Shown in pieces: positions 17,609 through 24,854 of a stretch of 64,000 nt of DNA (its first letter is position 1; each line of letters begins with the position of its first letter). The notes below the pieces were generated by a model. That model did no database searches. It was not told where the DNA came from and was given only the letters and a program-made list of their open reading frames with translations. The stretch is taken from assembly GCF_000024005.1 (NCBI RefSeq), contig NC_013132.1, positions 4,582,001 through 4,646,000 on the forward strand, in the 5' to 3' direction. Origin of the DNA: Chitinophaga pinensis DSM 2588. GTDB lineage: Bacteria; Bacteroidota; Bacteroidia; Chitinophagales; Chitinophagaceae. The position numbers and the translations under genes were made by a program.

Positions 17609-17640
17609 AATTCTTAATTCTTAATTCCTAATTCCTAATT
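17609..17640 (+). repeat. Heptamer repeat tract, C orientation
   Basis: Four to five AATTCNT units end 15 bp before the accD stop. They can pair with the G-orientation tracts to their left. Nothing gene-like lies between 17350 and 17654 apart from these repeats. Confidence 0.85.
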
Positions 17641-17654
17641 GAAATTCCTGGTGC

Positions 17655-18503
17655 TTAGTTTTTAAATAACTCCAAAAGTACTGCCAGACGCTGTTTCATC
17701 TCCTTACGGTCGATGATCAGATCCAGGAAACCGTGTTCCAGCAGGAACTCAGCGCTCTGGAAACCTTCAGGCAGGTCTTTCTTGATAGTTTCTTTAATAA
17801 CGCGCGGACCGGCGAAACCGATCAGTGCTTTTGGCTCCGCAATGTTCAGATCACCCAGCATTGCAAAGGAAGCTGTTACACCACCTGTGGTTGGATCTGT
17901 CATCAGGGAGATATAAGGCAGCTTAGCTTCTGCCAGCTGCGTCAGTTTTGCGGAAGTTTTAGCCATCTGCATCAGGGAGAAGGCGCTTTCCATCATACGG
18001 GCGCCACCTGATTTGGAGATGACCATCAGCGGCATCTTGTTCGCGATACAGTAATCAATGGAGCGGGCGATCTTTTCACCTACCACTGAACCCATGGAAC
18101 CACCGATGAAGGCGAAGTCCATACAAGCCACTACCAGGTTGTTACCCAATACCTGACCTGCACCTACACGCATGGCATCTTTCAGACCGGATTTCTTCTG
18201 AGCCTCAACGAGTCTTGCACCGTAAGGTTTCAGATCCTTGAATCCGAGGAAGTCTTTCGGATAGATATTATCAAACAGCTCTTCGAATTCGTTGTTGTCA
18301 AATAGAATTTCGAAATACTCTGCCGAATTGATGCGATTGTGGTAATTACACTTGTCGCATACATAAAAGTGCTCTTTCAGATCTTTTACTGTAGAGGTTT
18401 TTTTGCAGCTAGGACATTTGTGCCACAACCCATCCGGCGCTTCTTTCTTCTCACTTGTAGACGTTTGAATGCCTTGTTTAATGCGCTTAAACCAGCTTGA
18501 CAT
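17655..18503 (-). CDS. accD: Acetyl-CoA carboxylase carboxyltransferase subunit beta
   Basis: 282 residues. With AccA it moves the carboxyl group from carboxybiotin to acetyl-CoA, the first step of fatty acid synthesis. The N-terminal zinc ribbon has Cys30, Cys33, Cys49 and Cys52 (CPSC ... CDKC). The crotonase-like core follows, with [18 protein letters not shown] and [20 protein letters not shown]. Length and layout are those of bacterial AccD. The aldolase gene lies upstream on the same strand but is separated by a terminator, so accD has its own promoter in the 18504-18650 gap. Confidence 0.96.
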   Translation of the reverse strand: MSSWFKRIKQGIQTSTSEKKEAPDGLWHKCPSCKKTSTVKDLKEHFYVCDKCNYHNRINSAEYFEILFDNNEFEELFDNIYPKDFLGFKDLKPYGARLVEAQKKSGLKDAMRVGAGQVLGNNLVVACMDFAFIGGSMGSVVGEKIARSIDYCIANKMPLMVISKSGGARMMESAFSLMQMAKTSAKLTQLAEAKLPYISLMTDPTTGGVTASFAMLGDLNIAEPKALIGFAGPRVIKETIKKDLPEGFQSAEFLLEHGFLDLIIDRKEMKQRLAVLLELFKN

Positions 18504-18654
18504 ATTGTGCTATTAGGTTACAAAATAGTTGTGCAAGATACAAATTATATTAACTTCCAAAGTATGCGAAAGGTAGAATTATAATTAAAGTATCTGGCTA
18601 CCAATAATTTGATAGGAAAGATATATATATAACTGCTATAATAAAAATACAATT

Positions 18655-18689
18655 ACAAAAAAATCCTCAGGAATGACTTCCTGAGGATT
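18655..18689 (-). terminator. Rho-independent terminator after fbaA
   Basis: aatcctcaggaa (18662-18673) pairs with ttcctgaggatt (18678-18689). On the - strand the stem is followed by a long T run. It ends the aldolase transcript before accD. Confidence 0.88.
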
Positions 18690-18712
18690 CATAATTTGTC
18701 CCGCTTCCGGAA

Positions 18713-19780
18713 TTATGCGTTTCTGTTTACGCAATTCAGGTCAGCGAAAGCTTCTTCCAGGCGCTTAACGAAGGTTTCTTCACCTTTACGCAGCCAAACG
18801 CGCGGATCATAGTATTTTTTGTTTGGCTTATCCGCACCTTCCGGGTTACCCAGCTGAGCCTGCAGATAATCTTTCTTCGCTTCGTAGAAATCATGGATAC
18901 CTTCCCAGAATGCCCACTGCATATCTGTATCGAGGTTCATTTTGATTACACCATAACCCAGGGATTCAGCGATCTGGTGTTTTGGAGAACCGGAACCACC
19001 ATGGAATACATAGTAGATTGGTTTTGGAGCAGTACCGAGTTTCTGCTGTACAAATTCCTGGCTGTTGTGCAGGATCACAGGACGCAGCTCAACGTTACCC
19101 GGGCTATAAACACCGTGTACGTTACCGAAAGCTGCTGCTACAGTGAAACGGCTACCTACTTTAGACAGGTTTTCGTAAGCATAGAACACTTCTTCCGGCT
19201 GAGTGTACAGTTTGTCGTTCTCAACACCTGAGTTGTCAACACCATCTTCTTCACCACCGGTTACGCCCAGTTCGATTTCGATGGACATACCCAGTTTGTT
19301 CATTCTTTCGAAATATTTAACGGAAGTCTCGATATTCTCGTGAATTGGCTCTTCGGAGAGGTCCAGCATGTGGGAACTGAACAGTGGCTGACCAGTCTGT
19401 TTCATGAATACTTCACCTGCATCCAGCAAACCGTCGATCCATGGTAACCATTTTTTAGCAGCGTGGTCAGTGTGCAGCACTACTGGTACGCCGTAGTATT
19501 TAGCTACTTCGTGTACGTGTTTTGCACCAGAGATTGCGCCTGCAATATTTGCCTGCAGCTTGTCATTCGGCATTCCCTTACCGGCAAAGAACTGTGCACC
19601 GCCATTAGAGAACTGAATAATAACAGGTGAATTTACTTTGGCAGCGGTTTCCAGTACTGCGTTTACGGAATTGGTACCCACCACGTTAACAGCAGGCATT
19701 GCGAATGCATTAGTCTTGGCATCATTGTACAGCGCTTCCAGCTCTTCGCCGAATAACACGCCAGCTCTGTATTTTCCCAT
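18713..19780 (-). CDS. fbaA: Class II fructose-bisphosphate aldolase
   Basis: 355 residues, like the E. coli class IIA enzyme. It splits fructose 1,6-bisphosphate to dihydroxyacetone phosphate and glyceraldehyde 3-phosphate in glycolysis, and runs in reverse in gluconeogenesis. The zinc and catalytic strings VVLHTDHAAKKWLPW, ELGVTGGEEDGVDN and YYVFHGGSGSPKHQI are all present. It is a single-gene unit with a -7 element upstream and a terminator downstream. Confidence 0.95.
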   Translation of the reverse strand: MGKYRAGVLFGEELEALYNDAKTNAFAMPAVNVVGTNSVNAVLETAAKVNSPVIIQFSNGGAQFFAGKGMPNDKLQANIAGAISGAKHVHEVAKYYGVPVVLHTDHAAKKWLPWIDGLLDAGEVFMKQTGQPLFSSHMLDLSEEPIHENIETSVKYFERMNKLGMSIEIELGVTGGEEDGVDNSGVENDKLYTQPEEVFYAYENLSKVGSRFTVAAAFGNVHGVYSPGNVELRPVILHNSQEFVQQKLGTAPKPIYYVFHGGSGSPKHQIAESLGYGVIKMNLDTDMQWAFWEGIHDFYEAKKDYLQAQLGNPEGADKPNKKYYDPRVWLRKGEETFVKRLEEAFADLNCVNRNA

Positions 19781-19811
19781 AGCTTTCGGATTGTTTTACA
19801 TTTAAGGATGG

Positions 19812-19819
19812 CAAATATA
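19812..19819 (-). promoter_or_regulatory. Candidate -7 promoter element (TATATTTG) for fbaA
   Basis: On the - strand this matches TAnnTTTG about 32 bases before the fbaA ATG. Confidence 0.45.
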
Positions 19820-19846
19820 AGTACTAAAGATTAACTATTATAGCAC

Positions 19847-19882
19847 AATTACGAATTATCAATAACGAATTACGAATTAAAA
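19847..19882 (-). repeat. Heptamer repeat tract, G orientation (AATTACG type)
   Basis: Five 7-bp units of AATTACG / AATTATC form lie between the fbaA start and the stop of the BtuF-like gene. This is a sequence variant of the same heptamer family. Confidence 0.75.
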
Positions 19883-19910
19883 TGGCATTTTTCTCGTAAT
19901 TTTTTATTAT

Positions 19911-20726
19911 TTATTGACAATTATACAATAGTTTCCATAATTCCTGCAGATATCCTGCGGCTTTTCCCAGCCGGCTGCCGTACCAGGAAAACATTTCTCC
20001 ATCCACCAGCTGGATACGTGCCCCCGGCGCTATCGCTGCCAGTTCCGCCATATGTTTCTCTTTAAAAGGATAGGGCTCCGATGACAATAATATCACCTGA
20101 CAATCGGATGATAATATTTTTCCGGCATCCACTTCAGGATACCGCGCACTTCCCCCAAATACATTTTCCAATCCGCAATAATCCGTCATCATATGATGTA
20201 TAAAGGTATCTCCTCCGGCAACCATCCAGGGATCCCGCCAGATAAAATAGGCCGTCCGCAGTTTGTGGCCCGAATGTAAAATTTTCTGTAAATCGCTGAA
20301 TCTGAGTGTGATATCATTCGTTATTTGCAAAGCCTGTTCATGTCTTCCGGTGATTTCTCCTACCTGTGCTATCATCTTCAGTGCATCCTCCAGGGTATGA
20401 ATATCGCTGACCCAGACGGGTACCCGTTCCATGAGGTATTGAATATCAGCGGCCGTATTTTCCTCCTTATTGGCAATCACCAGGTCAGGTTTGAGCGCCA
20501 GGATTTCGTCCAGATGCAGCTGTTTGGTACCGCCAATCCGCTGCTTTTTCCGGAACCATTGCTCCGGATGTACACAGAATTTTGTGATACCCACCACCTC
20601 CTTTTCCAGTCCGAGGTCATACAACAGTTCCGTCTGCGAAGGCACCACCGATATAATACGACGAGGCGGGAAGGGTATTCCCACTTCCCGCCCCAGCTGG
20701 TCTGTGTATGTATGCATCTCCTGCAT
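19911..20726 (-). CDS. BtuF-like helical-backbone metal/cobalamin receptor without signal peptide
   Basis: 271 residues with the class III solute-binding fold of BtuF/FhuD. The first lobe has RRIISVVPSQTELLYDLGLE and LALKPDLVIANKEEN; the second has TAYFIWRDPWMVAGGDTFIH and VILLSSEPYPFKEKH. BtuF proteins normally bind vitamin B12 or iron complexes in the periplasm. No signal peptide or lipobox is visible, so it is predicted to stay in the cytoplasm. The start overlaps the stop of the cystathionine beta-synthase gene by four bases (ATGA), so the two are translated together. An inner Met at codon 4 is an alternative start. Confidence 0.75.
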   Translation of the reverse strand: MQEMHTYTDQLGREVGIPFPPRRIISVVPSQTELLYDLGLEKEVVGITKFCVHPEQWFRKKQRIGGTKQLHLDEILALKPDLVIANKEENTAADIQYLMERVPVWVSDIHTLEDALKMIAQVGEITGRHEQALQITNDITLRFSDLQKILHSGHKLRTAYFIWRDPWMVAGGDTFIHHMMTDYCGLENVFGGSARYPEVDAGKILSSDCQVILLSSEPYPFKEKHMAELAAIAPGARIQLVDGEMFSWYGSRLGKAAGYLQELWKLLYNCQ

Positions 20727-22084
20727 CAGCTGCCTAATGCCTGGATGATATCGTACTTCGTAACGATATGCGCTTTGCCACTTTCGTCTTTGCTGATCAC
20801 CGCGCCGTTTTCCTTATTGATGTAAGCAGATAGTTTCTCTATCGGCATATCCATACTCACTTCCGGAAAAGCGGCCTGCATCACCTGCTTGATCTGCGCA
20901 TCCTTCAGGTTCGCATCATCGATCAGGCGGTTAAAAAGACCACCTTCTGAAATCGCGCCAACGATCTCGTTATTATGTAACACCGGCAGATGTTCGATAT
21001 CAAATTTCTTCATCTTGATGATCGCATCGCTCACTTTCTCCTCCTGACTGATCGTCACCAACGGCTGATTACGACGGCTGTTTACCACATCCTTCACTGT
21101 TTTCACATCCAGGAAGCCGCGCTCCATCATCCATTGGTCATTATATACCTTGCCTACGTAACGGCTGCCATGGTCATGGAAGATCACCACTACCACATCC
21201 GTAGGTTTCAGGCGGCTTTTCAGCTGTATCAGTCCTGACAAGGCAGAACCGGCAGAGTAACCAACGAAGATGCCTTCTTCTTTTGTAATACGGCGGGCCA
21301 TAACAGCGCCATCTTTATCGGTCACCTTTTCAAAATGATCGATCAGGCTCATGTCATAGTTCTGCGGCACGAAATCTTCCCCGATACCCTCCGTAATATA
21401 AGGGTATACCTCGCTCATATCGAGTTCGCCGGTTTCGTGGTATTTCTTCAGCAGGGAACCATAACTATCGATGGCCCATACCTGTATATCCGGATTTTTC
21501 TCTTTCAGGAATTTGCCCGCACCGGTAATAGTGCCACCCGTACCGGTAGCTACGACCAGGTGGGTGATTTTCCCATCTGTCTGATCCCAGATCTCCGGGC
21601 CGGTCTGCTCATAGTGCGCATCACGGTTGGCCAGGTTGTCATACTGATTCACATAAAATGAATTCGGAATCTCGGTGGACAGTCTGCGGGACACAGAATA
21701 ATAAGAACGCGGATCATCCGGTTCCACATTCGTCGGACAAACGATCACTTCAGCGCCAACAGCTTTCAGGATGTCTACTTTTTCCTTCGACTGTTTATCT
21801 GTTGTCGTAAAAATACATTTGTACCCTTTTATCACGGCTGCCAGTGCGAGACCCATACCGGTATTACCGGAGGTGCCTTCTATAATGGTACCGCCGGGTT
21901 TCAGCAGGCCTTGCTTTTCTGCTTCTTCTACCATTTTTACGGCCATGCGGTCTTTAATAGAGTTGCCGGGGTTAAAGAACTCAACTTTCGCGAATACCGG
22001 GCATGGGAGGCCGGCTGTTACGCGGTGCAGTTTCACAAGTGGAGTGTTGCCGATCGTTTCGAGGATGCTGTTGCAAAATTTCAT
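20726..22084 (-). CDS. Cystathionine beta-synthase (PLP domain plus two CBS domains)
   Basis: 452 residues. The PLP fold-type II domain (about 1-330) has the cofactor Lys44 in NPGNSIKDR, the substrate loop GTSGNTGMG and the phosphate loop TGTGGT. Two CBS domains (about 335-452) form the regulatory C-terminus, as in full-length cystathionine beta-synthases that join homocysteine and serine. A cysteine synthase role is also possible. The frame is open a further 57 codons upstream, but only ATG 22084 gives the family N-terminus (NSILETIGNTPLVKLH). It overlaps the BtuF-like gene downstream. Confidence 0.88.
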   Translation of the reverse strand: MKFCNSILETIGNTPLVKLHRVTAGLPCPVFAKVEFFNPGNSIKDRMAVKMVEEAEKQGLLKPGGTIIEGTSGNTGMGLALAAVIKGYKCIFTTTDKQSKEKVDILKAVGAEVIVCPTNVEPDDPRSYYSVSRRLSTEIPNSFYVNQYDNLANRDAHYEQTGPEIWDQTDGKITHLVVATGTGGTITGAGKFLKEKNPDIQVWAIDSYGSLLKKYHETGELDMSEVYPYITEGIGEDFVPQNYDMSLIDHFEKVTDKDGAVMARRITKEEGIFVGYSAGSALSGLIQLKSRLKPTDVVVVIFHDHGSRYVGKVYNDQWMMERGFLDVKTVKDVVNSRRNQPLVTISQEEKVSDAIIKMKKFDIEHLPVLHNNEIVGAISEGGLFNRLIDDANLKDAQIKQVMQAAFPEVSMDMPIEKLSAYINKENGAVISKDESGKAHIVTKYDIIQALGS

Positions 22085-22540
22085 ATAGATCTTGTTGGAC
22101 AGTAGCGAATGTAAGGAATTTCCCTTTTTCGGGATCGTACGGGGCATCCTTATAAATGGATCGCTCCGGCGGAGATGTCCCGTATATGCGTCGTATATAC
22201 GCCCTGTATGCGTCATGTCGAAACATTTTTTCGGGGAACAGGGGGACCGCCGCAATTACCTGCCTCCTGACCAGTCAGGACTATCCCTTTTATGATTTGG
22301 AATCTGCTTTATCGTATTGATAACCAATATATAAGCTATAGATGACCCATAGATAACCCGTATATAACCCGTATATAACCCGTACCTATTAGAATGGGAT
22401 ATATACGGGTTATCTATGGGTCATCTACGAATTATCTATGGGTTACCTTTTATACACAATCGGTATTAATAGCCGAAGGCCCAAAACCGGAACAATCCCA
22501 GAAGGTTTCTGACAGAGGAACAACCTAATACCTATTATAC
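22085..22540. other. Divergent intergenic region with large inverted repeat
   Basis: About 460 bp between the divergent CBS and bioD genes. It contains short palindromes such as cctgac-ca-gtcagg (near 22266-22279), several tatacg/cgtata words, and the 26-bp inverted repeat listed separately. No coding sequence is supported. Confidence 0.5.
22341..22425. repeat. Perfect 26-bp inverted repeat with internal direct repeats
   Basis: Arms 22341-22366 and 22400-22425 are exact reverse complements separated by 33 bp. The left side and loop contain three copies of taacccgtata, and a partial further copy (ttatctatgggtta) follows the right arm. It could form a long cruciform or RNA hairpin between divergent promoters. 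Its role is unknown. Confidence 0.85.
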
Positions 22541-22548
22541 TATCTTTG
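22541..22548 (+). promoter_or_regulatory. Candidate -7 promoter element (TATCTTTG) for bioD
   Basis: TAnnTTTG match six bases before the bioD ATG, the same spacing as at rnhA. A nearly leaderless transcript is implied. Confidence 0.45.
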
Positions 22549-22554
22549 CATGTC

Positions 22555-23187
22555 ATGAGTCAGCGGATATTTATTACCGGTATAGGGACCGGGGTGGGGA
22601 AAACAGTGACGGCCGCCTGCGTAGTGGAAGCGCTACAGGCAGATTACTGGAAACCAATACAGAGTGGGTTATCAGAAGGGACGGATACCGATACGGTGAA
22701 AAGTCTGATATCCAATCCTGTGACGGTTTGTCACCCGGAAGCATATCGCCTGGAAGCCCCGGCTTCGCCACACCTGGCGGCGAGAATGGAAAACATTCAG
22801 ATCGACGTGGATAAGGTGGTGGCACAGGTAGGGGGAATGCAGCCTTCCGGACGACCTTTGGTGATTGAAGGCGCCGGCGGACTGATGGTACCGTTGACAG
22901 AGCAGATCTTTACTATTGACTTTATAGCGCAACTAAAAGCCAGCATCATTATCGTGAGCCAGAATTATCTGGGGAGTATCAATCACGCATTACTGACGGC
23001 ACAGGTACTAAAACAACGTGGCATCCCTGTGTTAGGGTGGATTTTCAGCGGAGATTATCATACCAATGAGACGGAAGTGGTAGCTTGGAGCGGTTATCCG
23101 CAATTGGGAAGGATCCCTCACACTGCACTGATAGACAGGGCATTTGTGAAGGAACAGGCAGAAAAGTTATCTTTGGGGCAATTCTGA
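22555..23187 (+). CDS. bioD: Dethiobiotin synthetase
   Basis: 210 residues from ATG 22555. It closes the ureido ring of dethiobiotin from diaminopelargonic acid, CO2 and ATP, the step before biotin synthase. The P-loop is GIGTGVGKT (residues 9-17). The substrate strings YWKPIQSG, SPHLAARME and VIEGAGGLMVPL are typical. A TTG three codons upstream overlaps the promoter element and is less likely. Other bio genes are not adjacent. It heads a tight + strand run with the 5-formyl-THF cyclo-ligase, lpxK, rnr and polyprenyl synthetase genes. Confidence 0.92.
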   Translation: MSQRIFITGIGTGVGKTVTAACVVEALQADYWKPIQSGLSEGTDTDTVKSLISNPVTVCHPEAYRLEAPASPHLAARMENIQIDVDKVVAQVGGMQPSGRPLVIEGAGGLMVPLTEQIFTIDFIAQLKASIIIVSQNYLGSINHALLTAQVLKQRGIPVLGWIFSGDYHTNETEVVAWSGYPQLGRIPHTALIDRAFVKEQAEKLSLGQF

Positions 23188-23192
23188 TCCAC

Positions 23193-23774
23193 TTGTTAAC
23201 AAAAAAGGATATACGAAAGGAATACCTGGAAAAACGTTTGAACCTTCCGGACGATGTGATTGCCACCCTTAACAGGGAGTTACTGCAACAATGCAGGCTG
23301 CTGGATTACAGCAATTTTAACATGGCACACATTTTTCTTCCCATCACTGAAAAGAAAGAAGCGGACACACACGCACTGGTGGACTGGGCCAGGGAGGCTT
23401 ATCCTGCTTTGCAATGGGCATTGTCCAGGTCGGATATGCGTAATGCAACGATGGAGCACTTCCTCTGGAAACCGGATACCGTGCTGGTAAAGAACGCTTA
23501 CGGGATACCCGAACCCGCCGGAGGCGTTACACTGCCGCCTGCCGAAATGGACCTGGTATTCGTTCCTATGCTCGCTTTCGATAAAAAAGGACAGCGGGTC
23601 GGATACGGAAAAGGGATGTATGACCGTTTCCTGAAACAATGTTCGCCAACGGTGACTACTATCGGACTGTCGCTATTCGAACCGGTGGAAGCGATAGCCG
23701 ATGCCGGCGAAAACGACGTACCACTAGATATGGTCGTGACGCCGCAAACAATTTACTATTTCAAAAAGAGCTAA
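23193..23774 (+). CDS. 5-formyltetrahydrofolate cyclo-ligase
   Basis: 193 residues. It converts 5-formyl-THF to 5,10-methenyl-THF using ATP, returning folate to the active pool. The diagnostic motif GYGKGMYDRFL is present near residue 140, preceded by VFVPMLAFDKKGQRV. The N-terminus TKKDIRKEYLEKR matches the family only if translation begins at TTG 23193, five bases after the bioD stop; no ATG fits. The next gene, lpxK, starts one base after its stop, so translation is probably coupled. Confidence 0.88.
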   Translation: MLTKKDIRKEYLEKRLNLPDDVIATLNRELLQQCRLLDYSNFNMAHIFLPITEKKEADTHALVDWAREAYPALQWALSRSDMRNATMEHFLWKPDTVLVKNAYGIPEPAGGVTLPPAEMDLVFVPMLAFDKKGQRVGYGKGMYDRFLKQCSPTVTTIGLSLFEPVEAIADAGENDVPLDMVVTPQTIYYFKKS

Positions 23775-23775
23775 A

Positions 23776-24843
23776 ATGCTGAAACACCTGAAAGTCTTAT
23801 TATACCCCTTTTCACTGCTGTATGGTCTGGTAATGTGGGTACGTAACCGCCTGTACGACAGTAACATGCTGACGGCGGTGGAGTTTGACCTGCCTGTGAT
23901 AGCAGTGGGCAACCTGTCCGTAGGGGGGACCGGTAAGACGCCTCATGTGGAGTACCTCATTAAGCTCCTGAAAGATAATCACCAGGTAGCCACCCTCAGC
24001 CGGGGATACAACCGGCGTACCAGCGGTTACCTGTTGGCCGATACAACCAGTACCGCCGCCCAGCTGGGAGACGAACCGATGCAGTTCCATCAGAAATTTC
24101 CCGAAATAGCTGTCTGCGTAGGGGAAGAACGCATGCTGGCCATACCTCAGCTGCTGGGTGAACGGCCCGAAACGCAGGTTATATTGCTGGACGATGCTTT
24201 CCAGCACCGTTCTGTAAAACCGGGTCAGAACATCCTGATCACCGAATACGGACGCCGTTTCACCAAAGACCACGTAGTACCTTTCGGTCGCCTGCGCGAA
24301 GGCCGTAAGGGCTATGAAAGGGCTAATTGTATCATTGTGTCCAAGTGCCCGCCGCAACTGTCTGATACCGAGAAAGCCGCCATCCGGCAGGAGATTGCTC
24401 CTCTGCCGCATCAGCAACTGTTTTTTACTTCTCTGACCTATGGCGACTTATACGATATGTTCAGCGGCACACCGGTAGCAGCACCTGCCGATACCACCGT
24501 ACTGCTTGTGTGCGGTATCGCAAGACCAGAGCCGCTTTTACAGCGATTAAAGGAAAGCTATAAAAGTGTGTTTCTACTCTCTTTCCCGGATCACTATTAC
24601 TATTCCGTCCCTGATCTGGAGAAAATACACCGGGAACTGGAGAATCTGCCCGGGAGTAATAAACTGGTGGTAACAACTGAAAAAGACGCCGTCAGACTAC
24701 AACTGCTGTCAGAACAGCTGCGTCCTTTGAATTTACCCATCGCCGTTATGCCGGTGGAAATATCTTTCCTCTTCGGGGAAGGAGATTCATTTAATAATTA
24801 TATTTTTACTTACGTGGATCAGTTTGGAAGTAACCATGATTAA
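23776..24843 (+). CDS. lpxK: Tetraacyldisaccharide 4'-kinase
   Basis: 355 residues. It phosphorylates the 4' position of the lipid A precursor at the inner membrane. A membrane-associated N-terminal helix (about 8-24) precedes the P-loop GNLSVGGTGKTPH (about 45-57). DDAFQHRSVKPGQNILI carries the conserved family residues. The set lpxK with folate and isoprenoid genes has no obvious pathway link, but spacing of 1 and 11 bases suggests one transcript. The protein implies an outer membrane with lipid A. Confidence 0.93.
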   Translation: MLKHLKVLLYPFSLLYGLVMWVRNRLYDSNMLTAVEFDLPVIAVGNLSVGGTGKTPHVEYLIKLLKDNHQVATLSRGYNRRTSGYLLADTTSTAAQLGDEPMQFHQKFPEIAVCVGEERMLAIPQLLGERPETQVILLDDAFQHRSVKPGQNILITEYGRRFTKDHVVPFGRLREGRKGYERANCIIVSKCPPQLSDTEKAAIRQEIAPLPHQQLFFTSLTYGDLYDMFSGTPVAAPADTTVLLVCGIARPEPLLQRLKESYKSVFLLSFPDHYYYSVPDLEKIHRELENLPGSNKLVVTTEKDAVRLQLLSEQLRPLNLPIAVMPVEISFLFGEGDSFNNYIFTYVDQFGSNHD

Positions 24844-24854
24844 ACGTTACGAGA

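Noticed and set aside
17359..17640. CRISPR array
   Set aside because: Units are 7 bp, tandem without spacers, and no cas genes are in the window.
22085..22255. N-terminal extension of the cystathionine beta-synthase
   Set aside because: The frame is open, but the residues are Arg/Pro/Ser-rich and unlike the family, and the ATG at 22084 gives the standard start.
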